From Rhea pennata (lineage: Eukaryota > Chordata > Aves > Rheiformes > Rheidae): DNA of 64,000 bases. Location: the NCBI RefSeq assembly GCF_028389875.1, contig NC_084673.1, positions 15,599,501 through 15,663,500 of the forward strand, given 5' to 3'. Shown one piece after another: positions 1 through 10,874 of this stretch. The translations under genes and the position numbers were made by a program. Each line of letters starts with the position of its first letter. Within the stretch, counting starts at the first letter, position 1. The notes under the pieces were generated by a model. That model was not told the DNA's origin. It made no database searches and saw only the letters and a program-made list of their open reading frames with translations.

Positions 1-833
1 TAGATATATTACTGAAACAGAGAATAGAGCTTTAGTCTTAAAAAGTGAATTGAGGAAAACTCAGGGCCTACAGCGGTTTGAGTTCAGCTCAGCAACTGCC
101 ATTACCCCCGCAAAGGTTACCATCCATTAATACTTCAGCAAAATGAATTCTGGCTTAATTCTGCACCCCCCAGAAACAGGGTCCCGTGCCCGAGCGAGGG
201 GGTCGGTCACACGTAGCTGCGAGGGCCTTCGCTGGCACTGCCGCGGGTCTCACTGAGCTCCAGCACAACGTGTGAGAAATTCGTTCTTGATCATTGGCAG
301 GCTAGAAAATGAGCATACGTTTCCTATGGCAGTTTACCTGCAAAGAAGCTGTGGGATCACTTTTCCACCTGATTGTGGAAAATGGGAAGCTCCTGCGTTA
401 AGAAAATGATCATGAGGACAAAGACACCTATTTTGTCTTCAAAGACCAAGTGCACTTTGCCTTTAGTCTTGCCTTAAAGCATCCAGGGCCAAAATGTGTG
501 AAGGAATGTCTACATTTGTGCGGGGAATTACTAGTACAACTGCTCACATAGACCCTGTAGTCTTGCTAGGGTAGAGTGGGACTGTGACTCTGCACTGGTG
601 TTTCTAATCTATGGCTGTTCAGCACTTGCATTTATTCACAGCTTGTAAAGCAGTATGACAACACTGCTCTTAGCACCTTGTATGTGAGTGTGCGTGTGAG
701 TGTGCGTGTGAGTGTATGAGCTGTGCAAAGCCAGTGACTCCAAATGAAAACTCTTCAGGGACCTGTTTGTCAGGGTTGTTGCATAAAGTAAATATTCAAT
801 GCTTACATTCAATGCCTACCACTGAATAATTGT

Positions 834-866
<33 letters not shown>
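1..866 (+). other. Intron upstream of the first visible CLOCK-like exon
   Basis: No exon of the CLOCK family is recognisable here; the preceding coding exon, expected to end in the PAS-B/PAC region, must lie before the window. The stretch holds a 12-base tandem repeat (three copies, 684-719). It ends in a long run of T (about 837-863), which serves as the polypyrimidine tract of the acceptor at 864-866. Confidence 0.6.
684..719 (+). repeat. 12-base minisatellite, three units
   Basis: GTGAGTGTGCGT twice, then a diverged third unit. Confidence 0.85.
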
Positions 867-948
867 TTATGCAGAAGTTCGAGCTGAAAGAAGGCGAGAT
901 CTTGGCCTTGAAGAGTCATCAATTGAACTGGCATCCTCCTCTTTAAAG
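867..948 (+). CDS. PASD1: CLOCK-like exon A (post-PAS linker)
   Basis: Acceptor AAG after a long T run, donor AAG|GTACCG. The first base completes a split codon, then residues 1-27 begin [23 protein letters not shown] has the almost identical [17 protein letters not shown] directly after the PAS-B/PAC region, so this exon fixes both family and position in the protein. It ends on a codon boundary. Confidence 0.9.
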
Positions 949-3900
949 GTACCGTGGGCCTTCTCAGTTAAATGAATAGGCTTTTGGCCCACACAGAATC
1001 ATTGCTTGTTAATCTTAGGAAAATACCTTCTCTCTCCCTCCAAGCCATCTATTGGGTTACAACTCCAACAGACCCTGAGAATTTTTAATGCTACATGGCT
1101 GTAAACTGCCCCTTCTTGTTTCAGGCATAAATAGGCAAATTGCAAATTCAGGAGTCGCACTGCTGCTGTTCTGCTTTATCAGATCTTCCTGAGACCTTTA
1201 CTCAAATGATAACTGAAGCAAGCTCGGTTCAGAAGGCGAATAATAAAGCTGGAGCTGGAGCATAAGTTGATGCCGTTATCACCATTCCTCAGCCGCAGCG
1301 AATCTGAATGCAGAGCAGCACGGCAGGGAGCACAGCCCTCTTCTGCTAATGCTGGCTCACGGGTGGTGATGGGGCAGTGCCTGGCAGGGAAGGGGAAACG
1401 ATTCTTATTCGAGGTCTCTTTCCAGCACTGGGCAGGATCCTACCCAGAGCAGGACTGAGATTAAAGCACTAATTGCCATGGCTTGAATCAGTCTGGCATC
1501 CCAACACGCCTGCTCAATTAACAGGGTCATTTCGATTACATTTAAGCTCTTCTTCTCAATAGTTTACAAATAAGACCAGTAATCAAAGTGATTTTAAGTG
1601 GATTGTTGGGTAATTATCATTCCATTAGCCTTATTGCTCTTCAGATATTATTTTACAGAAGCCCTTTGGAGGGAAGAGCAGGGGAAGCTGTCCCAAAGAC
1701 CTTTCTGCACTCGAGCAAAGGCCACTTTGCAAACAGCTGCTTCTATCTTACTACAGCACAGTTCCTTCTGTGTCTTCCTTCCCTCCTCTGTCGATAGCCG
1801 AGATATTTTTCTACAGACATTAAGGTGCATCTGTCAGTGTAAGGTGTTGGTGGCTGGAGGAGAGGCAGAGGGAGCAATTGGTTCATCTGCTGGAGGGGAA
1901 CAGGAAGCTGCGGAGCTGCCAGGGAGGCATGTGGAGGGTGACACCACGGCCAGTGTGGTCACCCATGCCTGGGAGGTGGAAAGTCTCCCCAAAGAAACAG
2001 GGCAGAAGGCAACTAATTATAACCGCGCATTTCCGTTCGCACGCAGCTCCGCGGGTGCCAGCGGGGAGGAGCAAGCAGTGCGGCAGCGCAGGGCGCAGTC
2101 CCCGCGCACTGCCTGTCGCGCCGGCAGCGAAACCTCTCGCCCCATCGCGCGGGCGGACAAGCGTGTGCTCGGGGAGCCCGGGGAGCTGCTGCCGCCGCCG
2201 GCGACTGCCGCGCGGCGAGCTCGGATGCCGAGCGGGGCTCTCGCGTGCCCGGCTCGGGGCACCCGGGGCTGCGGGTCCCCGTCCCGCGGGCTGGCGGTGG
2301 GAACGCGCGCCGGCAGCCCAGGGCCGAGGTGAACCTGGGGATGATCCCGAGGACCCCGTCTGCACCCGGACACGCTGCGCTTCGGCCGGCGGTAGTGCAC
2401 CGGGTGGCTGCTGCAGCCTTCGGTGCTGTTACGCTGCAGTGGGGCCCTCTGAGAACCCGATCTCAGCCTTTTTCCCCCGAAACCGTGCAGTCAGAGAGGG
2501 GAGTGAAGCAGGAGGTCCCCTCCGATGCTGCCTTGTCCTGCTAATAGTGTCGCTGCTTGTGCTTCGCCCTCACAGAGCCACGGCAGCTACCTGGACGTGC
2601 GGCAGTGCGGGAAGAGCCAGGAGCCGAGCCGAGAGGGAGTGTCGCTCTCGTCCCACAGCTCCCGGCGCTCCTCGCACACGGCGCTCTCCGACTCGGCGTG
2701 TAGGTGTCGGCGCCGCCCGGGGCCGCGCGGGGGGCCGTGAGGAGCGGGGCTCGGGGCACAGCAGCCTGCCAGCCCGCAGGAGCTCGGCTGGGAGCTTTCC
2801 AGCGGCTCCGCGTGGCTCTTTGCTGTGGCTCAGCTGATGGAAAGTGCCTTGCAAAGCTGGAGTAATCTGGTGTTTATTGGAGCCCACGGCATGTGCGGTG
2901 TGGGGATCCAGCTCAGCCCGAGCTGACTCCTGCGTAATTCCCATCTTTAGGAAATTATTGCTGCAGATGTGTTGGTGAGGACCACCAACAGCCTTTGGCT
3001 GTGAGCAGCAGCAGCTGCTGCGCATTGCCTATGCAGAGAGTTCAGGCTTAGCCAGGGTAAGCGGGCATGGGTTTGATACGGCCTCTGATTGCTGCTGTAT
3101 CACAATAAACCTTCCTTTTTCCAGCCACATCGTCAATGCGGCACACAGACACCAGCACTCCCACCAGGCCGTCAGTGCCAATGGGTCAATCAGAGAAGGC
3201 AGCTTTGCGCCTGGCATCAAGTGGAAGCACTCAGGTAGGAGGCCCTACAAACCTCCCTGACAGATATCATAAAGAAATGAGCTGTCAAAAGCCACTTCAC
3301 AGCAATGAGCCTTGCAGGCCTACATCCCCCCGTCAGCTGGGTGCACAGAGCCCTCAGAGAAGTCTGATCCCATCCCATGATCCCATCCCATCCCTCTATG
3401 CTGGCCTTCAGGGTTGCTGAAGTTTCCCAGGGCTGTGAAGGAACTGCCTGCTCTCAGCGCTGGTGGAGCGGTTGGGCAGAGGTTGCATGGCTGCCCCTTG
3501 TCTTCTGGAAGTCAGTTCACGCCTCCAGGTCATGTGCATCCTCATACCACAAGCCCAGTTTTCTCAGGGCTTGTACACATGAAATGAATTTCATCCAGGA
3601 TGTTCAAATGATGTTCAAACTGAGGATTTAGAGTTAGCAGGCAGGCATGCCAGAGGTTAAATTCTCTCTTTAGACACATCCTCAAACCTCCATGTGGAGT
3701 TCATCAGTGATGTCTGTTTGGCTAATATGATTTGATACAACACCAATGAGCAAGTCTTCTGGCATTGTACAGTAGAAGTGCTGTGGACCTAAAATAAGGT
3801 AAAGTTTTCATTTCTAGGCCATAGCAACTCCTCAAGCCCCTGTTGACCACCTCAGTCAGCATCCTGTGGCTCAGCCGGCAGTTCCCTCTCAGCAAGCTGT

Positions 3901-6900
3901 GATGGTACGTGTTTTATTTGTGTTAAACGCGCTCATATGTCCTGTCCACTGGGCAGACTTAGTGGCTGCACTCCACTTTGTTGCTGAACGGGGGATTGAA
4001 GAGGCTTGTGCAGGCTGTGCAGGGCTATTCTGGCCATGAAGGTAGTGCAGAATGTCCGCTGGAGCACGTCACTCAGGCGTGCCTTTGGGTGAGAGCCATT
4101 AAACACACGTAGGAGTAACAGGTACTAGGTTAGTGATGATTGAGGTGAGAAGCACGTCTCTAGAAAGCTCCTGTGCTCTGTGCAATGCATTAGCGCTCTC
4201 TGCCTTTGTCTCACCCTTAGGACTAGCTCTAGGCATTACAACCAGCTCTAGACAGGAGATGACGCGTTTGCCTTGCTCCAGGAGCAGTGCAGGGGCTGTG
4301 ATGGGATTTCAGGCAATCACAGTATGGATCTTGTTTTGTTTCCTGTTCTTGGGAGGAGCAGTCTACCTCGTGCTGATAATTTCATTCTCTCCGTGCTGGT
4401 GTCTCTACATTGATTGGCATACCTTGGGGAGAACGAACTCTCCATCCTTCACACCTGTCCATGTGCCAGGGAGGGAGCAATGGTCTCTGGCTGCCCTTGC
4501 CAATCCAACTCACCACATGAGGCCAAGGTGGCTCCCAGGGACAACTGGAAAAGATGAAGTGTTCAATGCCCTTTTAGTTTCTCTCTCTGCAATGGAGATT
4601 TTCTTACAGTGAGATTCTTACTACCACTTACTCAGCAAGAGATAGAGCAGGTAGAACAACAAATGACCAGTCTAAAAGAGTATGTAGATTCATCCAGGCT
4701 GTTAGGGCCTGCTGAAGATTCAGCTCTGAATTATTAGTGACTGACTCTAAGATCTGGTAGAGGAAAGTGGTATCACAGAGGGATTGAGATAGGCAAGGGG
4801 GGAAAAAAGCTGGAGCTAGTACATCATAACTAGTCACTAAATCATAACTACATAGTGAAGTCTCATGCTCATAGGGTCATGTAGTAAATAAACATCCAGT
4901 ATCTGAGTGCCCAGAACATAACCAAGGGATTGAAGACAGCCGACTTGGGATGTTAAGGATAGGTCCCAGGGTGGGATTACAATCCAGCTTAAGCCTGGCT
5001 GTTGGGAAATACGACCAACAGCAGCACTGGACCTCCAGGCTGGAGACCTTGCAGTGGTTAAAATTCAAAATGTCTGCTGCAAAATGTAGGAGGTCCAAAA
5101 TCAGCACAGTATCATGTTTAAGAAGGAGGGGAATCACATGCACAGATGCTGCATCTAAGCAGAAGTATAGCAGAAGGCGATCTGGAGCGAACCACAGCGT
5201 GTGAGCTGCCATTCTGGCAATATAGTAGCACTTTGGGTTAACTAAGCAACTTGCATTTTTTTGTCAGTGTCATCTTTTCTATGTCAAAAGCTGTTTCTTA
5301 GGTAATAATGTTTCAGGAAGCTGCCTGCACAGGCACCATCATTTTTCTGAAGCCAGCACCATCACAAATTTGCGCAGCAGCGCTGGTCCCGCCTGTGACC
5401 TGTTCTCTGTGCTCCACAGCCAGTGTACCACTTCCCCGCGCAGCTGGGGATGATGCACCAGCTGAAAGAGCAGCTGGAGGAGAGGACTCGCATACTGCAA
5501 GCTGACATCAAGACGCAGCAAGAGGAGCTGCACGTCATCAAGGAGCAGCTCCAGCTAGTGCAGGACTCCAACCTGCAGGTGCGCAGCCGCCTGTGGGTGC
5601 CTGGTGCTCACCTCTCTGCTCTCCGGGGACCCACAGACCCTTTGCTTTGCCTTTTGAGCACTCATCAGTAACAAGATTGTCTGCAGCAAAAGTATTTAGA
5701 AATGTGCTCTGGTTAGATTGGTAGTACAGTGTCTCAGATGTGTGAGTGGCTGGAAAGGTATCCCAGAGAGAGGAAGCATCAGGATCTCTCTAAGTGTTGA
5801 ATCAGTAATTTTCCTGATTTGGAAAAAAAAAAATCCTGAAGAAGTGATCAAAATAATCAAAAGCACCCTCTGCAGGAACTGCTCCAAGGTTTAATGGCTG
5901 ATTAACCTTGCTGCATCCCTAGTCCATTCCCAGATCCCTAGTCCCATTCCCAGATCCTTTGTACCACTTCTATGAATGGGGTGGGCATAACGGGGCTGGA
6001 GCGCCCCTGGCTCTGCGTAAATATTCGGGCACAAGCCCAAATATTTGGTTCCTGTTATCCACCGTTCACTTTGCTGCTGGACTCAGCGTGGCTGCTGCTG
6101 CTGCACTGTAAACCCCCGTAGCTCGTGGCTGCCCGTGCAAGCCGTGGGGACGGGCTGGGGATGTCTCTTGGGACACACTGGAGGTGAGAGCGGTGGGTGT
6201 GAAGGAAAGGAGACCACAAACAGTTGCACACACACGACTGGCCGTGTCCGGGGGCAGTGAGAGACTGCCTGATAGCATTGCACTCACAGTACCACTTGCT
6301 TGATGCCACTGTGTCAGAAGCCTCAGAAAACCCAATTTTTAGTAGCAAAACGGAAGTACCAGCTAGCGGCAGTAGTGTAATAACTGCTGGGTCAGCTGGA
6401 AGGGTTCCTCCCCAGCCGCGAGGGCAGCGCTGCCCCGAGGACGGGCTGCAGAGGCCCTGCCAGAGCTGGTGCTGGCACCACCGGGCTGCTCACAGCAGAG
6501 CGGGGAGGCCAGGGGACGGCGTGGCTGCGCTCTGCCCGGGGCCAGCCAGCGCAGCGGGAGCAGTCCCTTCGCTCAGGCGAAGGAATTCACTCCCCGGCGT
6601 CGGCAGGCCACCAGCTCCGAGCGACGCTCGCTTTCCCCAGCCAGGCCACCCCCGAGCTAGGCGAGCAGAGCTGAGACGTTCCCCACCTCGTCACCCTGGG
6701 AGCTGCTTTGTTAGATGAGGGGGATGCAGAGCACGGGGATCGTTTCGTTCTGCGCTAGCGGTGTTATTGAGCAGAGCTTGCTGTTAGTTAGTCGAGCAGG
6801 TCGTTAAAACAAGAAACCAGTGTATAAACTGCAACAACTCCTGTATCTCTTTTTTCTTAAAGATGTTGATGCAGCAACCGATACCCTTAGTTTTTAACAA

Positions 6901-9220
6901 CGTGCCGCACCAGAGTCCAAGAAGGCCGTCGCAGCAGCAGCAGCAGCCTGAGACAACCAGGCAAAGCACAGCCAAGAAGTTGCAGCAGCAAGGCCTTACT
7001 GGGACAAAACACTACTGTGGCCCTCACTTACCGTCCCCACGCCAATTCCTTAGGGAACCTGGTGGCCCGTCCTCCCAGGTTGCTAGCTACCGCTTTATCT
7101 TCATGCTTGTTTTCTGGCTTTCTAAATAACTACGTGTCAGCTCCTAGGGATAAAACTGATGCGTAGGAGAGTGTCCCCTTGCTGGTTCGGTGTTACACCT
7201 AGGCTGAAGGGAGCCCTTGGTACCTGTACCTCCCTCTGTGGTCCCTCTTCTCTCTCGCTTGTGCATGTTTTAGTCTCTAAATGGCATTAAAAGATATGAA
7301 GAGGAAATTGCAAGCGATGTCAATCCCGTGTCAAAAAAAAAAAAAAAAAGAAAAGAAAAAGAAAAAAAAAGAGGCCTAAAAGCATTAAATCACTGCAGAC
7401 CAATGAAAGCATTTCTCCTAACTTCAGTAGAACTGTGTAGGAGAACGGTTTGGTCTTCTGTCTCATTTCCGTTTTCAGTTACACCAGAATGCATCTTTCG
7501 TAATCAGTGAGAGTTGTTATAACCTAATTATTTAGAGAACTAGGCGTAATTTTAAAAGTTTCTGTCTTTTTCTATCTGGGAATGCCTGGAAGCTAGCTTT
7601 AAAAAACAACAAGTTTATCCTCACTAGACCTAAGTCCAATACATAGATGGCCACATCTCCTTGGGAAAAAGCTTAGGTAACCAAAATTGAAAAAAGATTG
7701 AAAATGACTGCTTTAAAGGAAGCATTAGAAACATGTAAGGTTTGGATTTGCAGCCCTTCTCCCTCGCGCCTGTCCTCGCCCTTCCCCTGCGGTTTGGCCC
7801 GAGACCGTCCGCTTCCCCCGCGGGGCATCCCGGCGCTGCGGTGCGCGGGCGGCGGCGCGGAGGGCTTGTCGGCCCCGGTGGCAGATGCCCCGGCGTTGTC
7901 ACTTTGCTCAGGGAGAGCATGCCACCACTAACTGTCCTTTTGCCAACTGCATGCTTAAAGGCCTTATTTTAGCCTTCTGGTAGGAAATTAAAAAAAAATG
8001 TCGTGTGTGTCTGTGTCTGCGTTCAGGTGCAGCAGCAGCACCTGATGAGAGGGAGCCAGGCCCAGCAAACGTGTCTGCCGGGACAGATGAGCATTTCAGT
8101 GCCCCTCTACAACAACCCCGTGGTGTTTCCGCAAGCGCATCCCGTTACCGTGCCTGCGCAGATGCCGACTGAAGTCAGTGACAGGCAGCAGCAGGCTGAC
8201 TACAGCCAGGACAGGAGCCTGAGGTACGCGTCCAGCCCGCGACAGCCCCGGGTGCCGCGGCAGGGACGGTCCCTCCGCAGAGCCGGGGCTCTGGAATGGG
8301 TTACGGAGGGGCGAGATCTGGAGCCCGTCTCCGGCAGACTCTGTGTGGTTTAACAAATGCTGTCCCAATGTTCTTTCTTACACTTTCTTTTCCTCCGCTT
8401 GGCAGATTCGTCGCAGAGCAGCAGATCTTGCCTCCCCCAGTACAGATGCAGCCGATTACCGGCAGCACAGTCCGGCCTCCAGCCCCGTCGCCCATTTTCT
8501 CCCCGTCGCTGATGATCCCACACACCAGTTTCACTTCCCACCAGACCAGCACCCCAGTTCATCTCCATCAGTGGCCACAACAACAGGTTCAGCAACACCG
8601 TCTCTACCTTCAGGTAATGAAGGGGAGGAACCAGCAGGTCTAAGTCTTTGGGATCCTGGCCCCAGGGTGGTGGAGGGACAAGGCTGCTCTGCAGCTTCTT
8701 GAGCTGTTGCCCGAAGCTCCTTCCCGCAGAGGATGGAAGTTGCACATCCAGCAGAATTTGCTGGGCTTCCAAGAAGCATATTTTAGCTCTCCATCGCTGC
8801 TGGAGTCTTCTGCTGGGCTCCACAGAGGGTCTGTCAGTACAGGCAGGGCTTGGTTCACCTTTGTGCTCGCCAGGCGGCAGCTGTCATGCTGGTAACACCA
8901 GCATCCCCAGCTGCATGTCTGCAACCTGTAGCCTTGCCGGGTAGTGATGACCTTAGGGCTGTGGCTCACGCCCCTTGCTCAGGTCCTCAGCATCAGCCCC
9001 CACAGCAAGAGGGGCTGATCTGACCCGTGCCTCCCACCCCGCCCTGCAGATGCACAGCCCCGAGCCGGTGCCGGCAGGGCCGACCCAGCGCGTTTTCCAG
9101 CCGTCTCACGCCGCGCAGCAGAGCCCCTTGGGCTACTTCGTGCACCCGCAGCAGCCGAGCCGCCCCGCGCAGGGCCAGCCCTGCAGCCTGCCCGACGTGC
9201 CGGAGATGCAGCTGCCGTGA
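867..9220 (+). CDS. PASD1: Third CLOCK/NPAS2-family paralogue, C-terminal part; probable sauropsid orthologue of PASD1
   Basis: Nine spliced exons encode the C-terminal 450 residues of a CLOCK-type bHLH-PAS transcription factor. These proteins heterodimerise with BMAL in the nucleus and act at E-boxes. Exons are 867-948, 2576-2699, 3125-3234, 3818-3904, 5420-5578, 6863-7078, 8027-8223, 8406-8613 and 9050-9220. All phases join and all introns are GT-AG. Numbering from the first whole visible codon, residues 1-14 ([14 protein letters not shown]) are nearly identical to CLOCK just after PAS-B. A serine-rich block ([10 protein letters not shown]) follows near 57-66. A coiled coil matching CLOCK exon 19 is at 135-187, and a Gln/Pro-rich activation-like tail follows with no long polyQ. 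The mixture of CLOCK-like and NPAS2-like residues, the neighbours TBC1D8B and RNF128, and PASD1-like motifs ([19 protein letters not shown]) argue for a third paralogue. CLOCK or NPAS2 themselves are less likely. The family is certain; the orthology is inferred. Confidence 0.62.
2020..2760. promoter_or_regulatory. Intragenic CpG-rich island around exon B
   Basis: CpG dinucleotides and G+C rise sharply at about 2,030 and fall after about 2,760, in otherwise AT-rich intron. The island covers exon B. Intragenic islands can be alternative promoters or simply GC-biased exonic sequence; nothing here decides between these. Open frames through it are a by-product of high GC. Confidence 0.45.
2576..2699 (+). 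CDS. PASD1: CLOCK-like exon B (Ser-rich segment)
   Basis: Acceptor CCTCACAG|AGC, donor CGT|GTAGGT. Encodes residues 28-68 and the first base of Ser69. It contains [15 protein letters not shown], matching the conserved SRSSxKSSHTAxSD block of CLOCK and NPAS2, a phosphorylation-rich region in CLOCK. The exon lies inside a CpG-rich patch. A donor four bases downstream (G2703|GTGTCG) is possible, but its phase does not fit the next exon. Confidence 0.85.
3125..3234 (+). CDS. PASD1: CLOCK-like exon C
   Basis: Acceptor TTTTTCCAG|CC, donor CAG|GTAGGA. Two bases complete Ser69; the exon then runs to residue 105. [14 protein letters not shown] aligns with CLOCK around PTDTSTPPRQ and with the NPAS2 STPTK segment. 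The phase joins exons B and D without a stop. Confidence 0.8.
3818..3904 (+). CDS. PASD1: CLOCK-like exon D
   Basis: Acceptor TTTCATTTCTAG|GCC, donor ATG|GTACGT. Exactly 29 codons, phase 0 at both ends (residues 106-134), rich in Ala, Pro, Gln and Val. It occupies the poorly conserved linker before the CLOCK exon-19 coiled coil. Support comes mainly from splice sites, phase and composition. Confidence 0.7.
5420..5578 (+). CDS. PASD1: CLOCK-like exon E, counterpart of CLOCK exon 19
   Basis: Acceptor CTCCACAG|CCA, donor CTGCAG|GTGCGC. Codes 53 residues (135-187), phase 0 at both ends; mouse Clock exon 19 codes 51 residues, as I remember. The motifs [19 protein letters not shown] and [12 protein letters not shown] align end to end with that exon. 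This is the coiled coil removed in Clock-delta19 and, in CLOCK, the segment needed for binding [13 protein letters not shown] is closer to PASD1 than to the LKDQLEQRT of CLOCK. Confidence 0.93.
6863..7078 (+). CDS. PASD1: CLOCK-like exon F (Gln-rich)
   Basis: Acceptor TTTTTTCTTAAAG|ATG, 72 codons, residues 188-259. It starts MLMQQP, where CLOCK and NPAS2 both start this exon with MFLQQ. A run of five glutamines (CAG) lies near residues 211-215. The end [12 protein letters not shown] aligns with NPAS2 HLLRES-ISTQ. The donor CAG|GTTGCT is weak, but it is the only site that keeps phase and homology. Confidence 0.82.
7750..7920. other. Short CpG-rich patch in the intron before exon G
   Basis: About 170 bases of GC-rich, CpG-rich sequence inside the intron 7079-8026, flanked by AT-rich DNA. 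The open frames across it have no recognisable product and no convincing splice context. A similar GC-rich patch occurs at about 6,390-6,690 in the intron before exon F. Confidence 0.35.
8027..8223 (+). CDS. PASD1: CLOCK-like exon G
   Basis: Acceptor TGCGTTCAG|GTG, donor AG|GTACGC, residues 260-324 plus two bases of Arg325. [17 protein letters not shown] is shared in pattern with CLOCK (TAPLYNTMVISQP). It is closer still to PASD1 (SVPL-NHPV-F-QAQP) as I recall that protein. The exon ends SQDRSLR, equivalent to CLOCK TQDRQIR, which also ends an exon. Confidence 0.88.
8406..8613 (+). CDS. PASD1: CLOCK-like exon H
   Basis: Acceptor CGCTTGGCAG|A, donor CTTCAG|GTAATG. One base completes Arg325, then residues 326-394. 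Rich in Pro, Gln, His, Ser and Thr with hydrophobic patches ([11 protein letters not shown]). It occupies the place of the CLOCK segment after DRQIRF. It has only short Gln runs instead of the long polyglutamine of CLOCK. Confidence 0.85.
9050..9220 (+). CDS. PASD1: CLOCK-like terminal coding exon
   Basis: Acceptor CGCCCTGCAG|ATG; 56 codons (residues 395-450) and a TGA at 9218-9220. The end [17 protein letters not shown] resembles NPAS2 near its C-terminus (TLGYPQPPPAQPQP) as I remember it. The exon is GC-rich and contains many CpG. Confidence 0.85.
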   Translation: MHSPEPVPAGPTQRVFQPSHAAQQSPLGYFVHPQQPSRPAQGQPCSLPDVPEMQLP

Positions 9221-9984
9221 GCGCGGGGCCGGGCCCGCGGCAGGACCTCGGCCGCCGCAGCCCGAGGCGGAGAGGCCCCGCAGCAGGGCCGTGTCCATGA
9301 GCGTTTCCCCGCGGGCAGCCCTGCCGGCGCGCGGGGGGGGCCTCGGCCGCGAGCAGCTCCGGCTCCCGGCTCGGTCCGTCCTCCGGATTGGAAGTCCTAG
9401 AAGTCGCTGGAGGCGAGCCGGGGCCGCCTGGGGAGGGAGGGGGCCGCGTCGGGGGCCACCACGCGCCGGCGGTCGGCAGGACCCCGCCGAGGCGCGTGTG
9501 CATAGCTCACTGCGGTGTCGGGGGGCCAGCGTGGATTTTGGTGGGTTTTTTTTTTTTTTTCCTTTTCTCTATACCTCAAGCCCACAGGTTTTGTTTTCCA
9601 GCCGATTGGATAATGCTGCTAATTCACATAACACCACTTTTGCCTGAATTTCTTACTCTTGTTATACCAGCTCACAGCACAACCAGTAAGATATTTGTCC
9701 TGGTTCATTTTGGTTAACAAGTGCAGATGATAAATTTATGTGGTTCTGACTCCCTGTAGCCGATTTTTTTTTCAGGTTACAGACAAAGATTCCTTGCTCT
9801 TACGGCAGCGTTATTTTGTTTCAAGTGGGTGTTGCTGTACATGTTTCTTTACACCTAAAAACAAACAAAAAAACCCGTATGACAGCAAACTTTCTGGTTT
9901 TGCTAGGTCATGTTTCAATCTGACAAACCTAAAACTGCTTAAACTCGCAGTGCCGCAAGGGACGTCACAAGCCCGGAGGTCAGC

Positions 9985-9990
9985 AATAAA
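9985..9990 (+). terminator. PASD1: Proximal poly(A) signal AATAAA
   Basis: Canonical AATAAA 765 bases after the stop codon, followed by a T-rich stretch. A plausible end for a short transcript. Confidence 0.45.
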
Positions 9991-10379
9991 TTGTATTTTT
10001 GTAAATTGTCACTTTTTAACTATATATGTTTATATTTATGAATTGAAAAAAAAATGTTTATTCCTCAGTGGGTATATAGTAAAGTGTCCCTACTGTTCGT
10101 GTCTTTCCAAAGGAAAAATGAAAATGTACATTTTCGAGGCGGGGTTGGTAACCGAGTGCTGCTTTGGGCACTGTTAGAGCTCAGAGGTAGGCGCTGGTTT
10201 ATGCCATTACTAGACGCTTTCCAAGCTAACGGTCGGTCAGGAACAAATGCAGCTGGGGGCATGGTCCAGCCAGTCAGAGCAAAGTTTAGGGACAGGCTAG
10301 TGTTTAACCGCTAGCTAATCTAAGCAAAAGTCTTTTTATTTATTTTTTGCTTGCTTGCTTTTTTTTTGCGTTTGTTTGC

Positions 10380-10841
10380 TTTTCGCCCCGCGCAAGCTGC
10401 TGTTTTCCAGCTCCTTGCTGCACGGCGCCGGGGCGCTCGGCGCGGGGCTGCGGGGCGCCGCGGGGCCGCCCGGCCTTGGGGCTTGGCGCTGGTGGGACCG
10501 GGGGGGCACAGGAGGGCGGTGAGGGCCCCACCGGCGCCCACCTCCCGGTGACGGCGGGTCAGAGCGGCCGGAGGGGCTGAACCGAGGCCCGGTGCAACCC
10601 TCGTCCAGTCGAGCCCGCTCCAGCCCGGCCTCGGGGAAGGGCCGCGGCAGCTCGTGCTCGGGGGCAGCGCGCCGGCCGGCGCCAGCCCTGCGCCTGCGAC
10701 CGGCAGCCTTCGCCGTAACGTGTATGTGTATAAATATATATATAGTTTTATATATATATATTTATATGTATATAGTCACAGTGTGTGTATGTGTGTGTGT
10801 CTATATAGAGAGACACACACATATTGTATACACACATATAC

Positions 10842-10874
<33 letters not shown>

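Noticed and set aside
1598-2332. Long open frames through the CpG-rich intron before exon B
   Set aside because: High GC lowers stop-codon frequency. The frames overlap on both strands, have low-complexity Ala/Arg/Pro products, no homology I recognise, and do not join in phase to the flanking exons.
867-9220. NPAS2 as the identity of the left gene
   Set aside because: It was my first reading because several segments match NPAS2. The neighbours prove to be TBC1D8B and RNF128, not TBC1D8 and RNF149. The gene also carries CLOCK- and PASD1-like features that NPAS2 lacks. NPAS2 remains the main alternative.
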